From UBA5239 sp031548025 (lineage in GTDB: Bacteria > Verrucomicrobiota > Lentisphaeria > Victivallales > Victivallaceae): a DNA stretch of 64,000 bases. Numbering within the stretch: position 1 is the first letter of the stretch; the number at the start of each line of letters is the position of its first letter. The DNA is taken from assembly GCA_031548025.1 (NCBI GenBank), contig JAVBRM010000114.1:1-64000 (forward strand), read 5' to 3'. Shown here piece by piece: positions 8,760-18,065 of the stretch. The notes beneath the pieces are model-generated. The model worked only from the letters and a program-made list of their open reading frames with translations, was not told where the DNA came from and did no database searches. The translations under genes and the position numbers were made by a program.

Positions 8760-9071
8760 TCAAAATTCAAATACGCCAAAATGATGAGCAAGGTAAGATA
8801 AAAGGAAAAGTATTATAAATAATAAAAAAGAAAAATAGTTCAACCAGAAAAGCATTCCTTTATAAATTTCTGAATTGCCCAGCTCCCATATATAAAGCAT
8901 TTGAAGCGCAATATTGATTAGAAAGCATACTAACAATGTCAATATAATGAATATGAAAAAAAGATCAACGGTATCCAGCAATATTATATCTAGGCTACTA
9001 CTCATAAACCAGAGCAAAGCGGGGAAAGTGAATATAAATCCTCCATATTCAGTAAATCTAATATTATTCAT
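8760..9071 (-). CDS. putative immunity membrane protein, copy 2 of 2, downstream of second Rhs
   Basis: A 103-residue, very hydrophobic protein with about three or four membrane segments (FTFPALLWFMSSSLDIILL, LFFIFIILTLLVCFLINIAL, FSFLLFIILFLLSYLAHH). It shares its start (MNNIRFTEYGG) and layout with the gene just upstream. Start 9071 is preferred over the ATG at 9098 because both paralogues have GAGGCnnAAG directly before this ATG. It ends the operon that begins with the small acidic proteins and the 2076-residue Rhs. Paired membrane proteins after an Rhs toxin suggest immunity in the inner membrane; the family is not recognised. Confidence 0.7.
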   Translation of the reverse strand: MNNIRFTEYGGFIFTFPALLWFMSSSLDIILLDTVDLFFIFIILTLLVCFLINIALQMLYIWELGNSEIYKGMLFWLNYFSFLLFIILFLLSYLAHHFGVFEF

Positions 9072-9150
9072 CTTTAGCCTCACAAAAGTATCTTCCACAT
9101 AATTATGGAAGATACTTTGGAAAACATTTATTTCAAGTCAAAATTTTGAA

Positions 9151-9462
9151 TCAATATGAAAGTATACCAAAATAATGAGTAAAATAGAATGAAAGACAAA
9201 ATATTATAAACAATAAAGATGAAAAATAATTCAACCAATAAAGTATTCCTTTGTGGATCTGTGGATCACCAAAATCCAGTATGAATATAATTTGTATAAG
9301 GATATTAATCAGAAAGCAAATTAATAATAATATTGCGGGAAATATTAAAAATATAAAAGTATTATCATCTAATACCGTACGAAAACTGCATGTTATAAAC
9401 CAAATTAAGGCAGGAAATGTAAATACGAATCCCCCATACTCAGTAAATCTAATGTTATTCAT
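9151..9462 (-). CDS. putative immunity membrane protein, copy 1 of 2, downstream of second Rhs
   Basis: A 103-residue paralogue of 8760-9071 with the same MNNIRFTEYGG start, hydrophobic segments and ending (YFTHYFGILSY against YLAHHFGVFEF). The two genes and their leader sequences (GGAAGATACTTT, TTTCAAGTCAA) repeat at a 391-bp period, a tandem duplication of gene plus leader. It begins 86 bases after the Rhs stop. The inferred role is immunity to the C-terminal domain of that Rhs protein; it could alternatively act in export. Confidence 0.7.
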   Translation of the reverse strand: MNNIRFTEYGGFVFTFPALIWFITCSFRTVLDDNTFIFLIFPAILLLICFLINILIQIIFILDFGDPQIHKGILYWLNYFSSLLFIIFCLSFYFTHYFGILSY

Positions 9463-9548
9463 CTTCGGCCTCATAAAAAATATCTTTCACTATTGCTAAT
9501 GGAAGATACTTTATGAAACATTAATTTCAAGTCAAGACGATTAATAAC

Positions 9549-12500
9549 TCAGAATTTAGGCCAATCATTAGGGGCGAAGTCTCCATTCCCTTTTACATTG
9601 GGACCTCTAACATTATAATTTTGGAACTGAAGTATCCATTCATCTCTTTCTGCCTCTGTTAATATGGGAATTTTCACACCATACTTTTGTGTATATGCCC
9701 ACAAAAGTGTTTTCATATATCTAATACTACCGACATGAGAAACAGGATATTTTTTCCCACAGGGGCTACAATTTTTAACCGAACCTTTTTCGGAAAGGGA
9801 TAAATCATCTATACTGAGTAATACATCCTTGCTATGCACCTTTTTATATATATCAGCATACATATTAGCAAATGAAGGATCAGATAAGGTTTTTACCAGG
9901 TCAATTCGGGAAATGTTTAAGCCTTGCATTATTGAAGCTAACGCATAGCCATAAGCAAATGCAACAATATTATCTGTTCGCTCTTTACCGTTAGAGTATT
10001 TGGGCCCCAATGAGTATCCACGATAAATTGCCCCTCCAAAAATATTTACAATATTTCGGAAAGCAGAATCATGATATCTGGCAATTAAACCATACATGAT
10101 ATTACCAAGTTGGTTTTTCATTATACAACGATTCGCTAACATAACTGTATTGAAGCAATCTTTTAATATTGCGCATCCAGGCATATTGAAATTCATCCAT
10201 TTGTGCCCCATGAGATATTTTGCTTGATTCCAAAAAGTAATACCCCTATCTCGGTCTGTAAAATACTTGACATGTTCTTCAATATCTTTTATGAACCAGT
10301 CTGTAACATCGGGACCACAGCAACCAGCAAGGCCCAGCCAATCAATATTGTTGATCATATTATTGCCAACAGCAGTATATACATTGCTGCCGCCTGCTTC
10401 CATAATTGGATCACGCTTAATCCACCTGCCGATTTGGGCATCATAATACCGATAATTGAAATAAATCAATTCAGTTTCCTGATCAAAATATTCACTGCTA
10501 AAGCGGAACGGGTTGAATTCAGGAATGATATCAGTCTCGGTTAGAATTTCTCCAAATGGGCCATAGGAGTAATTAGCGACAAAATTGCCAGTATTATCAA
10601 CCATACCAAGGATATTTTTGTTTCCGTCGGAAATGTAATAATATGAATCTCCATTGACTGTCATGCATAAAGGAGTATCTATTCCTATTGGTTGCCAAAT
10701 AAATGTCTTTTGTAATGAATTATCATTCAAGGCATCATAGACAGCAATCAGTTTGTATCCGAAATAAATAAAATATTCATACTTGACCAGTTGTTCAGAT
10801 TGGTACACCATCTTTTTCAACCGACGTCCCATGTAATCGTAGGAAAATTCAAGCCGCAGATCATCCTTGACTGCTCTTATAAGACGATTTTCCGTATTCC
10901 AGGTATAAGCCCAACCACGATTATTCAACATATTACCATCATTATCATATGCTGATTCTTCGTTATCAATCATCGTATACTGATTGAGTAAATTGGACTG
11001 ATAGAGTTTTTCCTCTCCATTTTCTATGGCGGAAATACGATTTCCCATCATATCGTAATTATAACTCATCATATCATCGGGCTGATCATTATTTGAATGT
11101 GCTGCTCCAATAATTTGATTCAATGAATCATAGGTATATTCCCATTGAACACCATTGTATAAAGAAGCACTCATACGTTGGTTGTCATCATTCAAAGTAT
11201 ACCCTATTAGAAATTGGTTATTAGTGACAATACTGCTTAAACGAGAGTAATTGTCGTAACTATACTCCAGGTTTAAGAATGGCATATTCTCATCAATTTG
11301 CCAATATTTACGCTGAATTAGTTTCGTTCCTGGTATATAACTATAATTCACGGTAGCAGTTCCATTATCAATGCCGGCCAATAATCCATTATCAGCATAG
11401 TTGTAAGCAGCCAATATATTATCATCCAGTTTAATCTCACTTAAGCGTTGCTGATCATCATAAGAGCGAAATACGGTTATTCCTTGAGGGAATGTTTCTG
11501 AAATAATGTTTCCGAAAGAGTCGTATTCCAGAGAAAATTCCCCAAAATCATCTTTTACCTTGACCAAACGATTTTGCTGATCATATTCATACTCTCGTTC
11601 AATATCGGCAGTAGAGTCAATTTTGATCACTTGACCGGTTAAATCATATGAATATGAATGAGTTTGATTTCTACCATTGGTAACAGAAGCAAGTTTATCA
11701 TCGCTGTAGTTATAAGTAAAAACAATATTGTCAGGATAGATTTTACGAATCAATCGCCCGCAATTATCATAATCAAAAGTTATTACTTGTGGCGTATTTT
11801 CGTTTTGATAAGTTACTAACTTAATAATTTGCCCTTTAGCATTATAAAAACATTCCTGACAATGATTATCATCAAATACACGGGAAAGTTCCCCTCGCAT
11901 TGTATAGGAAAAAGAGGTAATTATTCCCTCAAAAGTAGTTTCACTTGTTCTGCGTCCTAAACAATCGTAAGTATAAAAACTACTGCGGGAATCCGTCCCT
12001 GCAAGCTGTGTAACTTCAACTGGCTTACCAAGTTTATTTAGGGTACTGCGGATACTGGTAACTACACCATTGGCTTCATGGGCTTGACCGATTTGACGAT
12101 TGAATTCATCGTAGGTATACTCCGTCATTCCCAGTACGCTGTCAGTACTCTGTACCAAATTTCCATCGACGATTTTATTTATCAAACTGGTTCCATCAGA
12201 TTTAACAATTGTTGTTTCAGCGGTGGCGATGCCGGTGATTATTTTTTCCGTGTAAGTCGTCTTTCCGTCTTGCGTAACCCATAATTTTTTGCCGTCACGG
12301 GAAATTTCTTCACTAAAAATCAGTTCTTTGACGTTGTTACTGTATTTATAGGTCTTGCGATAACTGACCATAGTGCTGTATTTTTCGGCATATCCTTGTT
12401 CGTACTCGAGGATGATGTCGTTTTCCCAGTCGATTTCATTCGAAGAGTCAAGAACTTTGATGACCTGGTATTTGAGCTTGCCGGTGGCTTCGTCGTAGAG

Positions 12501-15500
12501 GTACAAGGTTTTCGCGCCTTTGGAGTTTTCCTGGCGGATTACCCGGCTGAATTTGTCGTAGATCGTGAGCTCGGTGAAGCCGTCGGGGTAGACGGTTTTG
12601 TACTGGCGGCCGCGGTGGTCGGTGTATGTGCGCGACTGGGGCTCGCCGGCGGCGCATTCGAGCGTGTAGAGCTCGCCGTTTTCCACGCCGTATTTGTAGG
12701 TGCGCGGGTAGACGGCGTTGCCGTTGGTAGATTTGAGGCGGCCGTCAAGGTAGTATTCGCTGACTTGTACGTAGCCGAGGGCGTTGGTGGTCTCGGACCA
12801 GTTATCGCCGTATTTGTAGGTGGTCACAGCACCGGAGGGGTTGATCTCGCGGAGCAATTCACCGTCGTCGTTGTACTCGTAGCGGGTGATGAGTTCGCCA
12901 TCCTCTTTGCCGATCAGGGTGGATTCAATGACATTGTCGTCCGCGTCGTATTTCTGCACGGTGGTCAGCCCGGAAGCCGCGGTGAGGACCTGGCGGTTGA
13001 AGACGTCATAGCCGTATTCGGTGACCGAGTTGTCAGGAGCGGTGACGAAGCGCGGACCGCAGCAGTTGTAAACCGTGGCGGTGGTATCGGCATCAACGGT
13101 GGTTTCGCCGATCACCCGTCCGAAATCATCATAGGTGTAGTCGTTTCCGTCGGTCAGTTTGCCGGTGGTAATGTCGTAGGTCCGGCGCGACAGCAGGTGT
13201 CCGACGGCGTTTTGCATGGTGACTTCGCGAGTGCCGGAGTTCGGTAGGAAGCCCGATTCGGTGACGGTTTCGAGGTCGTAGGTTTCGTCGTCGGTGCCGG
13301 GGTTTTCGATGTTGTGTTTGATGTAGGAAGTTTCGGTCCGCGAGCCGTCGGGGTTCACGGTCTGCCAATGACGGCCCATGAAGTCGCCTTCGGTGTAGCG
13401 GTAGTGTTTCGTCACCAGATTGCTTTCGTCGTCCCAGGTGGCGTTCGGCGCGGTGGTAGTGATGTCCCAGCTTTCCTGCTCGAAATAGAGGTGGTACTGG
13501 CGGTCGCTTTCAATGCCGAGATTGTACGTAAGTACGGTACGTGGGCGGCTGTCCGTCGGTTCGGCGGTTTCGGCGGCATGCAACGGGGCGTAGTCGTAGA
13601 TCACGACCTTGCAGCGGTCTTCCGGCGCATCCTCCGGGGAGTCGGCGAATGGTGTGGTCTCTTTAGTCAGGCGGCCCATGACATCGTACTCGTAACGCGC
13701 CCAGGCACCGTTGAAATCGCGATGAAAGAGCAATTTACCATAACTTCCAGAAGCTTGATTGTTATCATATTCGTAGACGGCTTCTCGCTGTTCGTCTGTA
13801 CCGTAGGCGCGGTATTCGCGGATGGTTTCCTCGCCGAATCCGAATGAACGTTTGATGGAATAATGGCGGGATTCGGAGCGGACGCTGTTGCCGTCGAAGC
13901 GGATCACAGTGCGGATTTCGAGGATGTTTTCATTCTCATTGATGGAGCGTTCGAAAACAGTCAGGTGCATCGGACGCAATTCCGTACCGTATCGGTGCCA
14001 GTAGCCTTTGAACACGGTACCATTAGCAAAACGCTTTTCGACGTATTTGGCGATCGGCTGTTCCAGTGTGTTGTAATAGTCCATGATTTCGCATTGTTCC
14101 AAGCCGCTTTCCGAGGGCGTGCCGCCGTCTGGGAAAAACGCCGAATAATAGAACCCCGCCGCGTCGTTCGCGTCAGAGCTGAAAGTGATCCGCGCGATCT
14201 GATCGTATTCCGGCATGGCGGAAGATATGGCAGCAGGGCTCATCGCCGAGGTGGTACCGGTCCGCACATTAGCCGTTAAACTTTGAGTTCCGCCGGCGGA
14301 AACAGAGAAAGGCGCATTAGACAATACCCCGTATCGGATATTGACCGGGTATGCATAATCATCAACCTCCAGCAAGGTAGTACTAAAGTTAGGATTGACA
14401 AATTTATAGAGACTACCCAACGAGGTAATTCCCACACCTGGACCGGGAATATTATTCTCTGCTTTTGCATTGATGTCGGTAACTTCGCAGCGAAGCAACT
14501 CGGAGGTATTCATGATATGGGAGACGCCGTCGTTAAATTGAATTTCCTGATAAAATCCAAGGTCTTTGAGCTTATATTCATGCTTTTTATACTCGGAGGA
14601 TGCTTCACCGACATTAGTAGTAAAGTTCCAAATAAACGGGACCAGCGCCCCGCTGGGGCGACGCACATACCAGAAACGCCACAGAGCCTTATTTCCGTTT
14701 ATATCAAAACTATCACCATAATATTTGTGCTCGATGAATGTATCGCAATTATATTGCCCCCTCAAATGGCCGGCGTAACTGTATATCGCTATGAAATGTG
14801 CAATTTGTAGGCCATTGCAATCAGGCATGGAAAGCGCCAACGGCGTATTAACCTTGGTCGATAATTCAGGCAGAATCGATGCCAGTAAACTGATTGGATT
14901 GCCACTGAAGTTACAACAAGAGTCACAACCGGCTTTGGCCACTCCGTTTTTATCTTCATCCTCGAGAAGTTCCGGCTGTAGTAAGGTGATTCCGTCATCA
15001 ATGGCGCAGACGGGCTGAATCAGGTATTTGGCTTCCCAATTGGCGGTTTCGATGTTTTCGTCGATGATTTTTTGAACGGCGATTTCGAGCCCTTCACTGC
15101 AATCGACTTCGATCCAGGAGGTTGTGATGCCACTCTCATCGAGTTTGGTGTAATAGAGTTTCTGCGGTTCATCCGTCTCTGACTCGAGTTCCATGACTTT
15201 ATACTCGATGTCCCAGCTTTCTGTACGGATACCGTTCGTCTCATCGTATTCGGCGGGCTGAGACTCTTCAGTGACCAGAGTTCCCTGCAGAAAATCAGCT
15301 TCCAGGTGCAGAAAATCTCTATCCAGCGTCATCAGTAGATTGAAGTAGTGTTTCCGGTGGGTGAGCGAGTTTAAAATCTTTTCCAGATCTATAAAATGCT
15401 CCCACAGCACCGGGATATTTTCATCTTTGTCGGTTTCCGTGGCATCTTGCCGATAGACGTCTTTTCCGGTACTGGTGTATTGGCCGGGCATGATCAGAAA

Positions 15501-15779
15501 GCCTTTTCCTTCGTTGAGTTCAACTCCTTCAAGCAGAAAAGGGGTATCGAGGTCGATTTTGTTCGGGTCGTAAAACAATTCGTTAGCGGCCTTTTGAATT
15601 TCAATTCGGAGCAGGCTTAGATCGCTTTGGAGAATTTGTTCGCCTTCCTCTTTTTGGGTGAACTCCAGGCCGAATCTGCGTTTCCAACAGCCTTTGATAA
15701 GGGTATTGTAGGCGTCGACCAGGTGAGCATTCTGCGGCGGCGGAGTATGATTGATAAGTGGAACACTTGCAGATGACAT
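9549..15779 (-). CDS. Rhs-repeat polymorphic toxin, full length (2076 aa)
   Basis: Starts MSSASVPLINHTPPP behind AGAGGA. Residues 1-650 form a non-repeat N-terminal region with a Cys motif (AGCDSCC) shared with the remnant at 6982-8199. YD/RHS repeats run from about 660 to 1750, followed by the core YFNYRYYDAQIGRWIKRDP. The two DPxG motifs are altered to DPIM (D1790) and DWLG (D1813), although both aspartates remain. The last 260 residues (from LAGCCGPD) are a cysteine-containing domain (CC, later CSPC) that I do not recognise; by position it should be the toxin tip. There is no signal peptide, PAAR or other secretion domain. Base composition shifts inside the gene: the part above about 12.4 kb is GC-rich and the C-terminal half AT-rich. 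Two membrane proteins follow and two small acidic proteins precede it in the operon. Confidence 0.9.
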   Translation of the reverse strand: MSSASVPLINHTPPPQNAHLVDAYNTLIKGCWKRRFGLEFTQKEEGEQILQSDLSLLRIEIQKAANELFYDPNKIDLDTPFLLEGVELNEGKGFLIMPGQYTSTGKDVYRQDATETDKDENIPVLWEHFIDLEKILNSLTHRKHYFNLLMTLDRDFLHLEADFLQGTLVTEESQPAEYDETNGIRTESWDIEYKVMELESETDEPQKLYYTKLDESGITTSWIEVDCSEGLEIAVQKIIDENIETANWEAKYLIQPVCAIDDGITLLQPELLEDEDKNGVAKAGCDSCCNFSGNPISLLASILPELSTKVNTPLALSMPDCNGLQIAHFIAIYSYAGHLRGQYNCDTFIEHKYYGDSFDINGNKALWRFWYVRRPSGALVPFIWNFTTNVGEASSEYKKHEYKLKDLGFYQEIQFNDGVSHIMNTSELLRCEVTDINAKAENNIPGPGVGITSLGSLYKFVNPNFSTTLLEVDDYAYPVNIRYGVLSNAPFSVSAGGTQSLTANVRTGTTSAMSPAAISSAMPEYDQIARITFSSDANDAAGFYYSAFFPDGGTPSESGLEQCEIMDYYNTLEQPIAKYVEKRFANGTVFKGYWHRYGTELRPMHLTVFERSINENENILEIRTVIRFDGNSVRSESRHYSIKRSFGFGEETIREYRAYGTDEQREAVYEYDNNQASGSYGKLLFHRDFNGAWARYEYDVMGRLTKETTPFADSPEDAPEDRCKVVIYDYAPLHAAETAEPTDSRPRTVLTYNLGIESDRQYHLYFEQESWDITTTAPNATWDDESNLVTKHYRYTEGDFMGRHWQTVNPDGSRTETSYIKHNIENPGTDDETYDLETVTESGFLPNSGTREVTMQNAVGHLLSRRTYDITTGKLTDGNDYTYDDFGRVIGETTVDADTTATVYNCCGPRFVTAPDNSVTEYGYDVFNRQVLTAASGLTTVQKYDADDNVIESTLIGKEDGELITRYEYNDDGELLREINPSGAVTTYKYGDNWSETTNALGYVQVSEYYLDGRLKSTNGNAVYPRTYKYGVENGELYTLECAAGEPQSRTYTDHRGRQYKTVYPDGFTELTIYDKFSRVIRQENSKGAKTLYLYDEATGKLKYQVIKVLDSSNEIDWENDIILEYEQGYAEKYSTMVSYRKTYKYSNNVKELIFSEEISRDGKKLWVTQDGKTTYTEKIITGIATAETTIVKSDGTSLINKIVDGNLVQSTDSVLGMTEYTYDEFNRQIGQAHEANGVVTSIRSTLNKLGKPVEVTQLAGTDSRSSFYTYDCLGRRTSETTFEGIITSFSYTMRGELSRVFDDNHCQECFYNAKGQIIKLVTYQNENTPQVITFDYDNCGRLIRKIYPDNIVFTYNYSDDKLASVTNGRNQTHSYSYDLTGQVIKIDSTADIEREYEYDQQNRLVKVKDDFGEFSLEYDSFGNIISETFPQGITVFRSYDDQQRLSEIKLDDNILAAYNYADNGLLAGIDNGTATVNYSYIPGTKLIQRKYWQIDENMPFLNLEYSYDNYSRLSSIVTNNQFLIGYTLNDDNQRMSASLYNGVQWEYTYDSLNQIIGAAHSNNDQPDDMMSYNYDMMGNRISAIENGEEKLYQSNLLNQYTMIDNEESAYDNDGNMLNNRGWAYTWNTENRLIRAVKDDLRLEFSYDYMGRRLKKMVYQSEQLVKYEYFIYFGYKLIAVYDALNDNSLQKTFIWQPIGIDTPLCMTVNGDSYYYISDGNKNILGMVDNTGNFVANYSYGPFGEILTETDIIPEFNPFRFSSEYFDQETELIYFNYRYYDAQIGRWIKRDPIMEAGGSNVYTAVGNNMINNIDWLGLAGCCGPDVTDWFIKDIEEHVKYFTDRDRGITFWNQAKYLMGHKWMNFNMPGCAILKDCFNTVMLANRCIMKNQLGNIMYGLIARYHDSAFRNIVNIFGGAIYRGYSLGPKYSNGKERTDNIVAFAYGYALASIMQGLNISRIDLVKTLSDPSFANMYADIYKKVHSKDVLLSIDDLSLSEKGSVKNCSPCGKKYPVSHVGSIRYMKTLLWAYTQKYGVKIPILTEAERDEWILQFQNYNVRGPNVKGNGDFAPNDWPKF

Positions 15780-15834
15780 ATATTAATCCTCTTAAATATT
15801 GGGTTATATTTTTTTATATTTTTTTAGCGTTGAA

Positions 15835-16335
15835 TCAATTGTCGCATTCTTCGATATGGTACCAATACCAGTAGCCATCGTAGGTTCCCAGGCTATAGTC
15901 ATCACCCTTCGGGCAGGAAGCGGGAACTTCGAGCCACTCCAGCTCGCCTTCTTCGTTGACCACCAGGACCGCGGGGACTTTCGGGTACGGCAATGTTCGC
16001 ATTTTTCCATCCAGTACATAGAGAACTCCAGGTTTAAGTTCGGACTCATCAGACTCATCAGGTATATCGGGTCCATCAGACTCAGGCCCATCATCGGAAG
16101 GCGTCTCGGATTTGAGTTTTAAATACTTTTTGTTTTCCGGAGCTTCCGAAGCATATTCAAGGACGCCTTTCAAGGAGTCATGCAACTCCAGATTGAGGCT
16201 CAAGTCAACCGGAAGCGAAGCGTCTTCCGGCGAGGTAATGGTTACCGACTCGTCAAGGCTGACGATTTCATTTACAAAGGGGTACTCGGCTTCAACAACA
16301 AATCCATCTTTTTTTTCAGTAGTGTTATTCGACAT
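15835..16335 (-). CDS. small acidic protein preceding Rhs, paralogue of the next gene
   Basis: A 166-residue acidic protein starting MSNNTTEKKDGF, with CAGGAG eight bases before the ATG. It shares a central block with the gene upstream (DLSLNLELHDSLKGVLEY against DLAVNLNIHDELSDVLAF, then KKYLKLKS/KKRLRIKA) and the tail (YWYWYHIEECDN against KWQWAKIAECDC). A Pro/Ser/Asp/Glu linker lies at about 85-105. There is no signal peptide or membrane segment. It sits 55 bases before the Rhs start in one operon. I do not recognise the family; a chaperone, adaptor or tail-like structural role is possible but unproven. Confidence 0.7.
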   Translation of the reverse strand: MSNNTTEKKDGFVVEAEYPFVNEIVSLDESVTITSPEDASLPVDLSLNLELHDSLKGVLEYASEAPENKKYLKLKSETPSDDGPESDGPDIPDESDESELKPGVLYVLDGKMRTLPYPKVPAVLVVNEEGELEWLEVPASCPKGDDYSLGTYDGYWYWYHIEECDN

Positions 16336-16367
16336 TTTATTCTCCTGGTTTTTATTTGAATATTATA

Positions 16368-16823
16368 TTAACAATCACATTCGGCGATTTTCGCCCATTG
16401 CCATTTACCGGCTCTATTTTCTACAGCCATACTGCCCGGTTCATCCAAAGCAGTCAGCCATACCGCGGCTTTTTCCTGTGGACTTGCGACAAACAAGGAA
16501 CGCGACTTCAATTCCATGGAAGTCATTTTATTTCCGGCGGCGGTTCCGACAATCTGCAGGATTCCATCCGGGGCCTTGATTCTCAAGCGTTTTTTGGAGT
16601 TTTCCTTATCGCCTTCAAATGCCAAAACATCACTGAGTTCATCATGAATATTAAGGTTAACGGCGAGGTCTACATGCGGACCGCGATTTGGGGCCTCTGG
16701 CGGATAAGGCTCTCCGCCTTTATCGGTAATTTCCAGTGACTCATCCTGACTGACAAGATAATGCAGCAGACAATGCCTGATTTTGATATTCAGTGTTTTC
16801 GATTTTTCTTTTGGAGCTTCCAT
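16368..16823 (-). CDS. small acidic protein, first gene of the second Rhs operon
   Basis: A 151-residue protein starting MEAPKEKSKTLNIKIRH behind AAGGATACC. It is a paralogue of 15835-16335: shared VNLNIHDELSDVLAF block, a Trp-rich tail and a final ECDC. The gap to the next gene is 32 bases. It is divergently arranged with the GntR gene across about 200 bases that contain TACAACTT (16863) and its complement AAGTTGTA (16905). No function can be assigned from the sequence. Confidence 0.7.
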   Translation of the reverse strand: MEAPKEKSKTLNIKIRHCLLHYLVSQDESLEITDKGGEPYPPEAPNRGPHVDLAVNLNIHDELSDVLAFEGDKENSKKRLRIKAPDGILQIVGTAAGNKMTSMELKSRSLFVASPQEKAAVWLTALDEPGSMAVENRAGKWQWAKIAECDC

Positions 16824-16954
16824 ACATGGTATCCTTGATTAATTTTTCGAGTGCAAAACTTATACAACTTCAAACATAATAAGAATGTCAACATTTTTTG
16901 TCCAAGTTGTAATTTCATTGATTAAAATTTTTTCTGTTTTTTGATGAAGGTCTA

Positions 16955-16982
16955 TTGCTTTTTCTTGGGAGTCCTGTATAAT
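16955..16982 (+). promoter_or_regulatory. sigma70-type promoter for the GntR operon
   Basis: TTGCTT at 16955-16960, a 16-base spacer and a perfect TATAAT at 16977-16982. Transcription from here would start after the ATG at 16944, which supports 17028 as the start of the regulator. Confidence 0.6.
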
Positions 16983-17027
16983 TATAGTGAAAGTGATTTT
17001 ACTGATTTGTTATTTTATGGTAAAAAT

Positions 17028-18047
17028 ATGAATGGTTCGTTAGAGGTTTATAAGCGGTTTGAGCGTCATGAGGGCTTGGGGATCGTTAGTAATATAACGC
17101 ATTTTCTGCGGCGGCAGATTGATGACGGCGTTTTGCGGGACGGTGACGAGTTGCCGTCGCTGAGACATTTGGCCGAGCTTTGGAATATCAGTTATTATTC
17201 GGTGCAACAGGCTACCGAGGAATTGACGGTTTCCGGTTTGCTGTATAAATATCCCGGCCGCGGCATCACTGTCGGTTGCAATCCGGCGAAGATCCGGCGG
17301 ATCGGGCTGTATTGTGCGCTACAGGTCAGTTCGAACGGTGAATACGGTTTTTATCATAAGCTTCTGGAATTGCTCTGCTGCAAGATTCAGGACAGAAAGC
17401 TCGATTATGCCATCTGGTTTGGAGCGCTTCAGTCGGTGGAGCCGAAGGAAACTCCGGATTATATCCTGGAGGCGCTGGCGAAAAATGAGGTCCAGGGGGT
17501 CATCGGAATATTGCTGGGAACCGACAGTCAGCGTTGGTTTCACCGGCTGCCGGCCAAGACCGTCGATATCCGCAAGGTATTGCTGGATAACCTGGAATTG
17601 CACGGTTTGCCGCCGGTCCTCGATATGCTGAAAAAAAATGATTACCGCCGGATCGGGATCATTACACCTTATAACGCCGAATCCGGACGTTCGTCTTATC
17701 TGGATCTTTTGCGCAATAACGGGGTTAAGCTGATGCCGCGCTATCAGAGGTTGTTCAGCGGTCACCGTCCCGATTACCGGACGTACGAAGAATATGGTTA
17801 CCGGCTGGCGACCGAGTTGCTCAGCGCCAAACTCAGGCCGGACGCGCTGATCGTTTACCCGGATCATGCGGCTCGTGGAGCGTTGATGGCGATCATCGAG
17901 CAGGGGATTCGGGTGCCGGAAGAGTTGGCGGTATTTTTTCACCGCAATATTGAACTTGAATATTTTTGTCCGTTTCCAGTGACCTATCAGGATACTTCCA
18001 TATCTGCGATCGCGGACCGCCTGATAGATGCGATTTTGTCCGAATAA
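17028..18047 (+). CDS. GntR-type transcriptional regulator with LacI-like sugar-binding domain
   Basis: A 339-residue protein. Residues about 15-85 form a winged helix of GntR type (HFLRRQIDDGVLRDGDELPS, then LAELWNISYYSVQQATEEL, SGLLYKYPGRGITV). The rest is a periplasmic-binding-protein-like effector domain of LacI type (YRRIGIITPYNAESGRSS, PDALIVYPDHAARGAL, IRVPEELAVFF). The start at 17028 is chosen over upstream TTG/ATG codons because a TATAAT lies between them. The GH42-like gene begins 18 bases after the stop, so the regulator is probably co-transcribed with the enzymes it controls and responds to a sugar. Confidence 0.85.
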   Translation: MNGSLEVYKRFERHEGLGIVSNITHFLRRQIDDGVLRDGDELPSLRHLAELWNISYYSVQQATEELTVSGLLYKYPGRGITVGCNPAKIRRIGLYCALQVSSNGEYGFYHKLLELLCCKIQDRKLDYAIWFGALQSVEPKETPDYILEALAKNEVQGVIGILLGTDSQRWFHRLPAKTVDIRKVLLDNLELHGLPPVLDMLKKNDYRRIGIITPYNAESGRSSYLDLLRNNGVKLMPRYQRLFSGHRPDYRTYEEYGYRLATELLSAKLRPDALIVYPDHAARGALMAIIEQGIRVPEELAVFFHRNIELEYFCPFPVTYQDTSISAIADRLIDAILSE

Positions 18048-18065
18048 TTCAAATAAAGGAAAAAA

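Noticed and set aside
12396..13247. A 283-residue open frame on the plus strand, antisense to the Rhs gene.
   Set aside because: It lies wholly inside the GC-rich, clearly coding Rhs frame; its Val/Gly/Ala-rich translation is typical of a shadow frame and has no ribosome site or known motif.
2718..15779. Assignment of the Rhs proteins to a type VI secretion system.
   Set aside because: No PAAR, VgrG, Hcp or other secretion component is present in the window, so the delivery route is left open.
16859..16891. Possible minus-strand promoter with TTGACA and TATAAG ahead of the small acidic proteins.
   Set aside because: The spacer is 21 bases, too long for a normal sigma70 promoter.
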